Notes under the pieces: generated by a model
The model's database searches: none
Seen by the model: the letters and a program-made list of their open reading frames with translations, nothing else
Told to the model about the DNA's origin: nothing
Translations under genes and position numbers: made by a program
NCBI GenBank assembly: GCA_963785415.1
Contig: CAWAVB010000001.1
Span: forward strand, 744,001 to 808,000
DNA: 64,000 nt
Reading direction: 5' to 3'
Source: Bog-793 sp963785415
Lineage (GTDB): Bacteria; Actinomycetota; Acidimicrobiia; Acidimicrobiales; Bog-793
Shown here: in pieces, positions 8,475 through 16,991 of the stretch
How positions within the stretch are numbered: position 1 is the stretch's first letter
Layout of the letters: every line of letters starts with the position of its first letter

Positions 8475-9040
8475 TGCGGCATTCGTCCCGGGTCATCGCC
8501 GGCAGCGCCGACGGCGAGGCCCGCTCGCTCGAGCGCCGCGGCGAGCGTGCCGCCGCGGCCGGCCCACGCGGCCCCACGGCCCCAGAGAGTGATCCGGCGC
8601 CGGTCCTCGTCGGTCGCCGCGTCGGGCGCCGCGGACGTCGGGGATCCCGCCACGATCTCGCACTCCAGCGCGTCAGCGGCGAGCAGCTCCCGGATCCGCT
8701 CACCCCATTCGACGACGACGACGCAACCGTCCTCGAGCGCCTCGTCGAGCGCGAGATCGGCGAGATCGTCGGTCGACGCCACCCGGTAGCAGTCGACGTG
8801 GGCGACCGGCGGCACGGTCGGGTAGAGATGGCACAGCGTGAACGTCGGACTCGTCGTCGACTCGCCGCCCCCGAGGGCCGCGACGAGACCCTTCGTCAGG
8901 ACCGTCTTGCCGGCACCGAGCTCGCCGGTGAGCAGGACGACGTCTCCCGGCACAACGACAGCGGCGATCGCCGCGCCGACCTTCCGGGTCTCGTCGGCCG
9001 ACCGCGTGACGACCTCGAGCGCCTCGCCGGTGGCGGTCAC
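8471..9040 (-). CDS. tsaE: tRNA t6A biosynthesis ATPase TsaE
   Basis: TsaE is the small P-loop ATPase that drives turnover of the TsaB-TsaD complex. The 189-residue protein shows the Walker A motif GELGAGKTVL (about residues 39-48) and the family blocks SPTFTLCHLY, HVDCYR and VVVEWGERI. GTG at 9040 is chosen over an 87-codon longer frame because it gives the GTGA overlap with udg and the expected protein length. The C-terminal 50 residues, rich in Ala and Arg, are less conserved. Confidence 0.94.
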   Translation of the reverse strand: MTATGEALEVVTRSADETRKVGAAIAAVVVPGDVVLLTGELGAGKTVLTKGLVAALGGGESTTSPTFTLCHLYPTVPPVAHVDCYRVASTDDLADLALDEALEDGCVVVVEWGERIRELLAADALECEIVAGSPTSAAPDAATDEDRRRITLWGRGAAWAGRGGTLAAALERAGLAVGAAGDDPGRMPQ

Positions 9041-9603
9041 CGTTCGTCGGTGGCGACGAGCTGTCGCTTCGCGCGCACGAAGTCCGCCCGCATCTGGGCG
9101 AGCACGAGACCCCCGCCGCGCAGGGCGGCCGCGGGATGGAACGTCGGGACCAACACGCCCGTCGCGAAGGGGTAGACCCTCCCCCACAGGCGGGTCACGC
9201 CCTCCGCGCTGCCGAGCAGCGCGTGCGCCGCGAAGTTGCCGAGGGTGACGACGACCGCCGGCGCGACGAGGTCGACCTGTCCAGCAAGGAAGTGGCGGCA
9301 CGCCGCGACCTCGTCAGGCAACGGGTCGCGGTTGTTCGGTGGCCGGCATTTCACGACGTTCGCGATGTAGCAGTCGCCCCGCGTCATCCCGATCTCCTCG
9401 GCGATCAGGCGGTCGAGCAAGCGCCCGGACCGCCCGACGAACGGCTCACCGGCGAGGTCCTCGTCCCGTCCCGGTCCTTCGCCGACGAACATGAGGCGCG
9501 CCCTCGGATCCCCGGCTGAGAACACGACCGTCGTCCGCGAGTTTGCGAGCGGACAGGCGACACAGGAAAGGGCTTCACGCTCGAGCTCCGCGAGCGTTAC
9601 CAC
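9037..9603 (-). CDS. udg: Type-4 (family 4) uracil-DNA glycosylase
   Basis: This enzyme removes uracil from DNA in base excision repair. The 188-residue protein has four cysteines placed for a 4Fe-4S cluster: C14 and C17 in SCVACPLA, C86 in VVKCRPPNN and C102. It also has the catalytic-loop motif GEGPGRDED and the C-terminal HPAAALRG. These place it in the thermostable family 4 rather than the Ung family. The start is GTG at 9603, because TAGCAT lies 6 bases upstream and gives a leaderless start. It heads the overlapping udg-tsaE-tsaB-rimI-tsaD unit. Confidence 0.95.
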   Translation of the reverse strand: MVTLAELEREALSCVACPLANSRTTVVFSAGDPRARLMFVGEGPGRDEDLAGEPFVGRSGRLLDRLIAEEIGMTRGDCYIANVVKCRPPNNRDPLPDEVAACRHFLAGQVDLVAPAVVVTLGNFAAHALLGSAEGVTRLWGRVYPFATGVLVPTFHPAAALRGGGLVLAQMRADFVRAKRQLVATDER

Positions 9604-9609
9604 GTCGGC

Positions 9610-9615
9610 ATGCTA
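9610..9615 (-). promoter_or_regulatory. -10 element of a leaderless promoter for udg
   Basis: The minus strand reads TAGCAT, 6 bases, GTG. The spacing matches the other leaderless starts in the window. A 7-bp hairpin ends 8 bases further upstream. Confidence 0.5.
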
Positions 9616-9623
9616 CCGCCGCG

Positions 9624-9640
9624 GGGCTTGTCGCAAGCCC
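9624..9640. terminator. Compact hairpin between alr and udg
   Basis: GGGCTTG and CAAGCCC form a perfect 7-bp stem around a 3-base loop. It lies 53 bases past the alr stop and just upstream of the udg -10 element. It could end alr transcription or act as an operator for udg; no U-tract is present. Confidence 0.35.
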
Positions 9641-9693
9641 GGGCGGCGGGGGCGCGAGACCGCGTCCGGCCGGCGATTCCGTCACGGTCGCCT

Positions 9694-10836
9694 CTAGATC
9701 ACGCGGCGCGGCACCCGCGGGCCGATCCCGCAGAGGACCTCGTAGACGATCGTGCCCAGCCGTTCGGCCCACTCGTCGGCGGTGATCTCCTCGCCGCCCT
9801 GGCGCCCGATGAGGACGACCTCGTCGCCGGCACGCACGTCGTCGTCCCCGCAGTCGACGAGGAGCTGATCCATCGTCACCGTGCCGGCGATGCGCCGGCG
9901 CCGGCCCCCGACGAGGACCTCTCCGCCGGCCGCCGCGAGCGCCCGACGCAGCCCGTCGGCGTAGCCGATCGGCACGGTCGCGACGAGCGTGTCGGCGGCG
10001 AGCTCGTAGTTGCGCCCGTAGCTCGTCCGCTCCCCGGCCGCGAGTCGGTGCACGCGGTGGACCCGGGCCTTCAGCGAAAGCGCCGGGCGCAGCGCCTCCC
10101 CCGGCCCGACGAGCCCGGCGAGCACCCGCCCGACCTGCACGGAGGGTGCGTACCCGTAGCAGGCGATGCCGCAGCGGACGAGGTCGTACCGGCCGCGCGG
10201 ATGGGCGATCGCGCCGGCGGAATTGGCGGCGTGCAGCACCGCCGGGCTGCCACCCGCCGCCCGCACCGCTGCGACGGCGGAATCGAACCGGTCGATCTGC
10301 GTCGCGGTGAAGGCGTCGTCGAGATCGTCGGCGACCGCGAAGTGCGTCCAGAGCCCCCCCAGGGAAAGCGGGCCCGACCCGGCGACGCTGGCGGCGAGCG
10401 CCGGCACGTCGGCGGAGTCCGCCCCGACCCGGTGCATGCCGGTGTCGACCTTCAGGTGGACGCCGACTTGCCGTCCGAGCCGCGCCGCGGCCCCGGCGGC
10501 GAGGGCGATGCCCGGCTCGCTGTAGACGGTCGGCATCCCGCCGATCGCCAAGAATTCGCCGATCCCGTCGGGAGGCGCCTCGGTGAGCAGCAGAACCGGG
10601 GCGTCGATCCCGGCTTCGCGCAGCGTGACCGCCTCCTCGACGAGGGCGACGGCGAGCATCGCCGCGCCGCCCGAGAGCGCGGCCCGTGCGACCGCGACGC
10701 TCCCGTGGCCGTAGCCGTCGGCCTTCACGACGGCGCAGAGTCGCGCCGGCGCGACGAGCCGACAGAGCAGGGCGACGTTCGCGGTGACGGCCGAGGTGTC
10801 GATCTCCGCCCACGTCGGGCGGTAGGAGTCCGTCAC
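9694..10836 (-). CDS. alr: Alanine racemase
   Basis: This PLP-dependent racemase makes D-alanine for peptidoglycan. The 380-residue fold-type III protein has the PLP lysine in VVKADGYGHG (around residue 38) and the second catalytic base, a Tyr, in RTSYGRNY. It also has HLKVDTGMHR and TMDQL, which are typical of the dimer interface and active site. GTG at 10836 overlaps the nnrDE stop as GTGA, so translation is coupled. The acpS-nnrDE-alr-tsaE gene order is common in bacteria. Confidence 0.96.
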   Translation of the reverse strand: MTDSYRPTWAEIDTSAVTANVALLCRLVAPARLCAVVKADGYGHGSVAVARAALSGGAAMLAVALVEEAVTLREAGIDAPVLLLTEAPPDGIGEFLAIGGMPTVYSEPGIALAAGAAARLGRQVGVHLKVDTGMHRVGADSADVPALAASVAGSGPLSLGGLWTHFAVADDLDDAFTATQIDRFDSAVAAVRAAGGSPAVLHAANSAGAIAHPRGRYDLVRCGIACYGYAPSVQVGRVLAGLVGPGEALRPALSLKARVHRVHRLAAGERTSYGRNYELAADTLVATVPIGYADGLRRALAAAGGEVLVGGRRRRIAGTVTMDQLLVDCGDDDVRAGDEVVLIGRQGGEEITADEWAERLGTIVYEVLCGIGPRVPRRVI

Positions 10837-12214
10837 CGCTCCACCCCCCGCCCGGAGGCGGCGGAGAGGAGCGAGGCGACGAGCACCGGCAGGTCGGAGG
10901 CCTCGAGACCCTCGGCGAAGCCGATCGAGGCGGCCCGGCCGTGGACGTGGGCGGCCAGGGCCGCGGCCCGCAGCGGATCGAGCCCCCGGGCCAAGAAGGC
11001 GCCGATCACGCCGGAGAGCACGTCGCCCGTCCCGGCGGTCGACAACCGGGACGAGCCGGAGCTCACGAGCAGTGCCTCGCCACCCGGCGCGGCGACGACG
11101 GTCGCCGGTCCTTTGAGGAGGACGAACGCGCCGAGGCCGGCCGCGAGCTCACGGGCCGCGCCCAGGCGGTCGTCGCCGGGCTCGGACCCGACGAGGCGGG
11201 CGTACTCGCCGTCGTGCGGGGTGACGATCGTCGCCTGCCGGCGGTGCCGCAGGATCGCCGACGCCGCCGCCACGGTGCCGAGGGCGGCGAGGCCGTCGGC
11301 GTCGATAACGACCGGAACCTCGGCCCGACGGACGACATCGAGGATGCCCTGGGTCGCGTCAGCGCCCCGCCCGAGCCCTGGCCCGACGACGAGGGCCTGG
11401 CAGCGGACGAGCTCGTCGAGCACCGCGCCGGCCCAGCCGGAGGCCGGGATGGCACGCGCGACCGCCTCGACGACCTCAATCGTGCCCGGCGCGACGCCCG
11501 GGGAGCCGAGGCGGACCATCCCCGCCCCCGCCCGGAACGCGCCGCTCGCGGCGAGCGAGGCGGCACCGAACATGCCCGGGGAACCGGCGACGACGTAGAC
11601 GGCGCTGTCCCACTTGTTGCCCTGCGGGTCCCGGGGGGGAAGCCAACCGAGGTCGCCGTCCTCGACGAGGTACTGGGCGGGGGTGCCCACCTCCAACCCG
11701 ATCGGCTCGACGATGACCGCGCCGGCGAGCTCGGGCCCCCGGCCGAGGATGAGGCCGGGTTTCAGCGCGCCGAACGTCACCGTGACGTCGGCCCGCACCG
11801 CGCCGGGGGTCGCCCGCCCGGTGTCGGCGACGAGGCCCGAGGGGACGTCGACGGCGAGGACGACGGCGCCCTCGGGGGGCGCGGTGCCGAGTACTCCCCG
11901 TGGAAGCGGGTCCCGTACGCCGCATCGATGACGAGGTCGCACGCCCCGAGCACGCCGGGGGCGTCCGCCGCCTCGTCCACCGTCACCTGCGCCCCGCGTC
12001 GGGCGAGGACGGCCGCGGCGACCCGGCCGTCGTCACCGTTGTGGCCCTTGCCGGCGACGACAACGACCCGGCGGCCGTAGGTGCCCCCCATCGAGGCGAC
12101 CGCCGTGCGGGCGACCGCGAAGCCCGCCCAGGCGACGAGGGTCTCTAAACCGAGCCGGCCCCGAGCCTCCTCGTCGACGGCCGCCATCTCCGCCGACGTG
12201 AGCACCGGCTTCAT
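10833..12214 (-). pseudogene. nnr: Bifunctional NAD(P)H-hydrate epimerase/dehydratase with a frameshift
   Basis: The enzyme repairs hydrated NAD(P)H. The N-terminal NnrE half starts at ATG 12214 (MKPVLTSAEMAAVDE) and includes VVAGKGHNGDDG. It is in frame up to about GTRFHGEYSAPRPP. The rest, AVVLAVDVPSGLVADTG followed by the NnrD ribokinase-like domain with DADGLAAL, TPHDGEYARL and STAGTGDVLSG, is in a different frame and runs to the stop at 10833. The switch falls at a six-base G run (11874-11879). One extra base there would join the halves into a normal protein of about 460 residues. Everything else is intact, so a sequencing or assembly indel, or a very recent mutation, is more likely than an old pseudogene. 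Confidence 0.85.
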
Positions 12215-12250
12215 CGCGGGCTCGGGGGGAGCGGTCGGCGGGTCACCGCT

Positions 12251-12616
12251 TCATTCTGCGACAACGACGGCTCCGGCGTGCGTTGCCGTGTGGGTGAGCG
12301 AGACCCGGAAGGCGTCGATCCCCAAGGCCGCGGCGCGCTCGGCGGCGCGCCCGGTCGTGACGAGCGAGGGCGCGCCCGAAGGCGCCCGCACGACGCCGAT
12401 CTCGGCGAGGCGGACGGACCCGATCCCCACGCCGAGCGCCTTCATCGTCGCCTCTTTGGCCGCGAACCGCGCCGCGAGTCCCGGCACGGGGTCGGCGCGG
12501 CCGGCCATGTCGGCCCGTTCGGTGGGGGTGAACACGCGGTCGGCGAGTCGCGGATGGCGCCGCAGCGCGGCCCGGAACCGCTCGACGTCCACGGCGTCGA
12601 GCCCGATGCCGATCAT
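12251..12616 (-). CDS. acpS: Holo-[acyl-carrier-protein] synthase
   Basis: AcpS transfers 4'-phosphopantetheine from CoA to the serine of acyl carrier protein. The 121-residue protein has the usual small size, an N-terminal GIGLDAVDVERF with the metal-binding Asp, and the second conserved block ARFAAKEATMKALGVG with its catalytic Glu. SLTHTATHA near the C-terminus is also typical. It stands 36 bases upstream of nnrDE and probably starts the acpS-nnrDE-alr operon, or is read through from glmS. Confidence 0.95.
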   Translation of the reverse strand: MIGIGLDAVDVERFRAALRRHPRLADRVFTPTERADMAGRADPVPGLAARFAAKEATMKALGVGIGSVRLAEIGVVRAPSGAPSLVTTGRAAERAAALGIDAFRVSLTHTATHAGAVVVAE

Positions 12617-12659
12617 CGGCGCACCGCGTCGTGTCGGGAAGGCCGCGGCCCTACCGGCG

Positions 12660-14507
12660 TCACTCGACGGTCACGACCTTGGCGAGATTGCGCGGGCGGT
12701 CGACTTCGTTGCCCCGCGCCCGCGCGATGGCGTAGGCGAAGCACTGCGTCGAGACGGCGGCGACGATCGGCGTGAGGAGCTCGAGCGTCGGCGGGACCTC
12801 CAGCACGGCGTCGACGAGCCCCGCCGTCTCGCCGTCGCCCTCGTCGGCGATGGCGACGATCGTCGCGCCCCGGGCGCGCATCTCCTCGACGTTCGCCATC
12901 ACCTTCTCCCACAGACCCGAGCGCGTCGCCACGACGACGACGACGACACCGGGCTCGATGAGCGAGATGGGCCCGTGCTTCATCTCGCCAGCCGGATAGG
13001 CCTCGGCGCGCACGTAGGCGAGCTCCTTCAGCTTCAGCGCGCCCTCCATGGCGATCGGCAGCCCGGAACGGCGGCCGAGGAAGTAGACGTCGTCGACCGC
13101 GGCGAACCGCCGGGCGACGTCCATGTACTCGTCGGAGCGCGCGACCGCCCGGGCGACGAGGGCGGGCATCGAGGCGAGCCCGTCGGCGACGGCCCGTTCC
13201 TCGGCGCCGTCGATCGTGCCCCGCGCCCGCGCGAGGTGGAGCGCCAGCACTTGGAGCAGGGCGAGCTGGGCGATGTGGCACTTCGTCGACGCCACGCCGA
13301 TCTCCGGCCCGGCGTGCGTGTAGCAGACGCCGTCGGACTCGCGCGCCATGACGGAGTCGACGACGTTCGACACGGAGATGACCGCGGCCCCGCGCCGGCG
13401 CGCCTCGCGGATCGCGTGGAGCGAGTCGACGGTCTCGCCGGACTGGCTCACGGCGACGACGAGCGTCTCCGGGCCGACGACCGAGGCCCGGTAGCGGAAC
13501 TCGCTCGAGATCTCGGCGTCGGCGTGGACCCGCGCCCAGGTCTCGACCGACTGCCGCCCGACGAGCGCGGCGTGGTAGCTCGACCCGCAACCGAGGAACA
13601 AAAGGCGCGAGTACGCCGCGAGCACGTCGGGGGGGATCTGCAGCTCCTCGATCTCCGTCGCACCGTCGGCCGTCAGCCGGCCGAGCAGCGTCTGGGCGAT
13701 GGCGTGCGGCTGCTCGTGGATCTCTTTGGACATGTAGTCGTCGTAGCCGTCCTTCTTCGCATCGGCGACGCTCCAGGAGACCTCGTGGCGCCGGAGCTCG
13801 ACCGGGTTGCCGACGAGATCGCAGGCCTTTACGGACCCGGGCCGGATCTCGGCGACCTCGTCGTCATCGAGCAGGTACAGCTGGCGCGTCGTGCCGACGA
13901 GGGCCGCGATGTCCGAGGCGACGAGCCCGACGTGATCGGTGAGGCCGATGACGATCGGCGAGGTCCGGCGGGCGACGACGATCGTGTCGGGCTCGGCGAG
14001 CGCGACGACGGCGAGCGCGAAATCCCCCCGCAGGATCGCCATCGAACGGCGCACCGCCTCCCGCAGGCCGGCACCCCCGGCGATCTCCGCCTCGACGAGG
14101 TGGGCGATCACCTCGGTGTCCGTGTCCGATACGAGCACGTGGCCGTTGGCGACGAGCGCTGCGGCGAGTTCGCGGTGGTTCTCGATGATGCCGTTGTGCA
14201 CGATGGCGACGGTCCCGGTGCAGTCGACCTGCGGGTGGGCGTTGCGCTCGCTCGGCGCCCCGTGGGTCGCCCAGCGCGTGTGCCCGACGGCCGCGCCCCC
14301 GGTGACCACCACGTCGGCGATCATCGAGCGCAACTTTTCGACCGAGCGCGTCAGCTCGGCGACGCGCACGACGCGGAGCTCGCTCGATTCCGGGTCGACG
14401 AAGGCGACCCCGGCCGAGTCGTAGCCGCGGTACTCGAGTGATCCAAGCCCCGTGAGGATGGCACCGAGCGGTTCAGCGGTTCCCGTGATCCCGAAGATTC
14501 CGCACAT
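12660..14507 (-). CDS. glmS: Glutamine-fructose-6-phosphate aminotransferase (isomerizing)
   Basis: GlmS makes glucosamine-6-phosphate from fructose-6-phosphate and glutamine, the entry to UDP-GlcNAc. The 615-residue protein begins MCGIFGITG with the catalytic N-terminal Cys of the glutaminase. Also present are HTRWATHG and HNGIIENH in the glutaminase, then two SIS domains with FLGCGSSYHAAL, AVSQSGET and GPEIGVASTK, ending NLAKVVTVE. ATG at 14507 has TAGCCT 6 bases upstream, so translation is probably leaderless. No glmS ribozyme is visible, nor is there room for one upstream. glmM is the next gene upstream. Confidence 0.98.
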   Translation of the reverse strand: MCGIFGITGTAEPLGAILTGLGSLEYRGYDSAGVAFVDPESSELRVVRVAELTRSVEKLRSMIADVVVTGGAAVGHTRWATHGAPSERNAHPQVDCTGTVAIVHNGIIENHRELAAALVANGHVLVSDTDTEVIAHLVEAEIAGGAGLREAVRRSMAILRGDFALAVVALAEPDTIVVARRTSPIVIGLTDHVGLVASDIAALVGTTRQLYLLDDDEVAEIRPGSVKACDLVGNPVELRRHEVSWSVADAKKDGYDDYMSKEIHEQPHAIAQTLLGRLTADGATEIEELQIPPDVLAAYSRLLFLGCGSSYHAALVGRQSVETWARVHADAEISSEFRYRASVVGPETLVVAVSQSGETVDSLHAIREARRRGAAVISVSNVVDSVMARESDGVCYTHAGPEIGVASTKCHIAQLALLQVLALHLARARGTIDGAEERAVADGLASMPALVARAVARSDEYMDVARRFAAVDDVYFLGRRSGLPIAMEGALKLKELAYVRAEAYPAGEMKHGPISLIEPGVVVVVVATRSGLWEKVMANVEEMRARGATIVAIADEGDGETAGLVDAVLEVPPTLELLTPIVAAVSTQCFAYAIARARGNEVDRPRNLAKVVTVE

Positions 14508-14513
14508 GGCCCC

Positions 14514-14519
14514 AGGCTA
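14514..14519 (-). promoter_or_regulatory. -10 element of a leaderless promoter for glmS
   Basis: The minus strand reads TAGCCT, 6 bases, ATG. It is the only ATG among the seven leaderless candidates in this window; the others use GTG. It would give glmS its own promoter downstream of glmM. Confidence 0.5.
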
Positions 14520-14576
14520 CGGGTTCGACGGTCGGGCCGGGGAACGGGTGCTCGCCCTTCGTGCCGTCGCGCCGTC

Positions 14577-15908
14577 TCAGGCGGATCCGAGCTCGTGCTC
14601 CACGACGGCGACGATGCGGCGGACGGCCCGGTCGACGGCGTCGGCGCTGTCCGCCTCGACCATCACCCGCACGGCCGACTCCGTCCCGCTCGGGCGCAGA
14701 AGGACCCGTCCGGAGTCGCCGAGCTCGCGCTCGACGACCGCCACCTCCTGCCACACCGCCGGGGCGTCGTCGAGCCGGCCCGGGTTCGCCACGACGACGT
14801 TGCGGAGCGTCTGCGGGACGCGCGTCATCGCCTCGCCGGCGAGCTCGGCGAGCGGGCGGCCGAGCCGGCAGACAAGCTCGACGAGCTTCAACCCGGTGAG
14901 GATCCCGTCGCCGGTCGTCTCGTCCCGCCGGAAGACGATGTGACCGGACTGCTCGCCCCCGAGCACGAGACCGTCTCGTTCGAGCGCCTCGGCGACGAAC
15001 CGGTCACCGACCGGCGTCTCGACGACCCCGATGCCGTGGGCGGCGAGCGCCCGGCGGAGGCCGAGGTTGCTCATCACGGTGACGACGATCGCGTCGTTGT
15101 CGAGCAGGCCGCGGGCGTGCAGGTCGAAAGCGAACAGGGCGAGGAGCGCGTCGCCGTCGACGACCCCGCCGGCGTGGTCGACGGCGATCATCCGGTCGGC
15201 GTCGCCGTCGAAGGCGATGCCCAGGTCGGCGCGCCGGCGGACGACCTCTCCGCCGACGAAGTCCGGCCGGGTCGCCCCGCAGCCGGCGTTGATGTTCACC
15301 CCGTCCGGCGTTGCGCCGACGAAATCCACCTCGAGACCGAGGTCCCCGAACACTTTGGGCGCGACAGACGAGGCCGCGCCGTTGCCGCAGTCGCACACGA
15401 CGCGGAGACGGCTGCCCGGGGGGATCGCGACCGCCCCGGCGAGGTGTTCCGCGTACTCGGCGACGGCGCCGCGGCCGTCGACGATCTTGCCGACCGGTTC
15501 GCCGGCGACCGTCGAGCCGACGAGACGATCGATCTCGGCTTCGATGGCGCGCTCGGTGGCGTCGGGGATCTTCGTCCCCGACGACGAGATCAGCTTGATG
15601 CCGTTGTCGGCGAAGGGGTTGTGCGACGCCGAGACCATCACGCCGGGCATGCTCCGGCGCGCCGCGAGCCAGGCGAGGCCGGGCGTCGGCACGACGCCGA
15701 CGTCGACCACCCCTCGCCCCTCGGCGGCGAGTCCCGCCGAAAGCGCGCCTTTCAACCCCGGTCCCGAGATCCGCGTGTCCGAACCGACGAGGAACCCCGC
15801 GTCCCCGAGGTGGCGGGCCGCGGCGCGACCGACGACGAACGCGATTTCCGGAGTCAGCTCGCTGTTCGCGACACCTCGAATGCCGTCGGTGCCAAACCGC
15901 AACAACAT
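14577..15908 (-). CDS. glmM: Phosphoglucosamine mutase
   Basis: GlmM converts glucosamine-6-phosphate to glucosamine-1-phosphate, the step after GlmS. The 443-residue alpha-D-phosphohexomutase opens FGTDGIRGVAN. It carries the phosphorylated Ser95 in SASHNPFADNG, the metal loop AFDGDADR and the C-terminal RPSGTESAVRVMVE. The frame runs 37 codons further upstream into the end of rpsI, but ATG at 15908 begins the conserved domain and is kept. It is 16 bases from the rpsI stop, giving rplM-rpsI-glmM, a gene order known in actinobacteria. Confidence 0.97.
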   Translation of the reverse strand: MLLRFGTDGIRGVANSELTPEIAFVVGRAAARHLGDAGFLVGSDTRISGPGLKGALSAGLAAEGRGVVDVGVVPTPGLAWLAARRSMPGVMVSASHNPFADNGIKLISSSGTKIPDATERAIEAEIDRLVGSTVAGEPVGKIVDGRGAVAEYAEHLAGAVAIPPGSRLRVVCDCGNGAASSVAPKVFGDLGLEVDFVGATPDGVNINAGCGATRPDFVGGEVVRRRADLGIAFDGDADRMIAVDHAGGVVDGDALLALFAFDLHARGLLDNDAIVVTVMSNLGLRRALAAHGIGVVETPVGDRFVAEALERDGLVLGGEQSGHIVFRRDETTGDGILTGLKLVELVCRLGRPLAELAGEAMTRVPQTLRNVVVANPGRLDDAPAVWQEVAVVERELGDSGRVLLRPSGTESAVRVMVEADSADAVDRAVRRIVAVVEHELGSA

Positions 15909-15924
15909 CGGGAACCGACCTGGG

Positions 15925-16317
15925 TCAGCGCTTCGAGTACTGCGGGGCTTTGCGGGCTTTCTTGAGGCCGTACTTCTTGCTTTCCTTCTCGCGGCTGTCG
16001 CGCGTGAGCAGTCCGGCACGCTTCAATGTGGTGCGCAACTCGGGCTCGATCGCGATCAGCCCGCGGGCGATGCCGAGGCGGAGCGCACCGGCCTGTCCGG
16101 CGACCCCGCCACCGTCGATCGTCGCGAAAACGTCGAAGTTCTCGGCGCGCCCGGCGACGCGCAACGGTTCGGTGGCGTGCATCCGGTTCGAGACCGAGGA
16201 GAAGTACTCCTCGAGCGGTCGGCGGTTCACGACCACCTTGCCCTCGCCAGGGACGAGGCGGACTCGCGCGACGGCGGCCTTGCGGCGTCCGGTCGCCTGA
16301 CACAGCGGTGCGGGCAT
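15925..16317 (-). CDS. rpsI: 30S ribosomal protein S9
   Basis: S9 sits in the head of the 30S subunit, and its C-terminal tail reaches the P-site tRNA. This 130-residue protein has ATGRRKAAVARV near the N-terminus and the basic C-terminus KKYGLKKARKAPQYSKR, the universal end of the family. ATG at 16317 is preferred to GTG at 16320 because GAGGAG then lies 6 bases upstream rather than 3. It follows rplM by 13 bases. Confidence 0.97.
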   Translation of the reverse strand: MPAPLCQATGRRKAAVARVRLVPGEGKVVVNRRPLEEYFSSVSNRMHATEPLRVAGRAENFDVFATIDGGGVAGQAGALRLGIARGLIAIEPELRTTLKRAGLLTRDSREKESKKYGLKKARKAPQYSKR

Positions 16318-16330
16318 CACTGGCTCCTCG

Positions 16331-16780
16331 CTACGAGGCCGACCGAGCCCGCTCGAGCGGGCGCGGCTTGGGCGACTGGGCGGCGTGCGGATGGTCCGGA
16401 CCCGCGTAGACCTTCAGTTTCGTCAACATCTTCCGGCCGAGCGTGCCCTTCGGCAGCATGCCGGCGACGGCGCGGCGCACGACCTCCTCGGGCTTGGTCT
16501 CGAGCAGGCTGGCGAACGTCGTCGCCGTGAGCCCGCCCGGGTAGCCGCTGTGGCGATACGACTTCTTCTTCTCGGCCTTGCCCGACGTAAGGACGACCTT
16601 CGCCGCGTTGACCACGATGACGTGGTCACCGGTGTCGACGTGCGGGGCGAAGATCGGCTTGTGCTTGCCGCGCAGCAAGCTCGCTGCCTCGGTCGCGAGC
16701 CTGCCGAGGACGAGGCCGTCCGCGTCGATGGTGTGCCATTCGCGGACGATGTCGCTCGATTTCGGGGAGAACGTGCGCAC
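16331..16780 (-). CDS. rplM: 50S ribosomal protein L13
   Basis: L13 is an early assembly protein of the 50S subunit. The 149-residue protein contains REWHTIDADGLVLGRLAT, GDHVIVVNAAKVVLTSGK and the signature RRAVAGMLPKGTLGRKML. The GTG start at 16780 begins the conserved protein. A promoter lies about 90 bases upstream, and a 7-bp hairpin in the leader (16794-16813) sits next to the translation start and could affect initiation. The gene is followed by rpsI and glmM. Confidence 0.97.
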   Translation of the reverse strand: MRTFSPKSSDIVREWHTIDADGLVLGRLATEAASLLRGKHKPIFAPHVDTGDHVIVVNAAKVVLTSGKAEKKKSYRHSGYPGGLTATTFASLLETKPEEVVRRAVAGMLPKGTLGRKMLTKLKVYAGPDHPHAAQSPKPRPLERARSAS

Positions 16781-16872
16781 TGCCCATCCTTTGCCCGCGG
16801 GGAAGGCCGCGGGTCACTGTGAGGCCGAATGCGCGCATCGACGTCCGATTTTGCGCTGCTGGCCGGGTTCTA

Positions 16873-16901
16873 AGGCTAGATGACCTGCTCGGACGGTGCA
16901 A
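16873..16901 (-). promoter_or_regulatory. Promoter of rplM-rpsI-glmM
   Basis: A TTGCAC -35 (16896-16901) and a TAGCCT -10 (16873-16878) are separated by 17 bases on the minus strand. The predicted start near 16866 leaves a leader of about 85 bases. That leader contains a perfect 7-bp stem pairing 16794-16800 with 16807-16813. Confidence 0.6.
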
Positions 16902-16979
16902 ACGCCCCGGCCAAGCCGTCATAGGCCTTTCCGCCGCCGGCGCCCGCGCCGGGCGTTCCGGGGGCGGTTCTGGCGAGCC

Positions 16980-16985
16980 TACCGT
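16980..16985 (+). promoter_or_regulatory. -10 element of a leaderless promoter for the gene at 16992
   Basis: The plus strand reads TACCGT, 6 bases, GTG (16992). It diverges from the rplM promoter, so the 211-base gap serves both directions. Confidence 0.5.
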
Positions 16986-16991
16986 GGAAGC

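Noticed and set aside
14508..14576. Possible glmS ribozyme upstream of glmS
   Set aside because: Only 69 bases separate glmM and glmS, no ribozyme core is visible, and a leaderless promoter fits the start codon.
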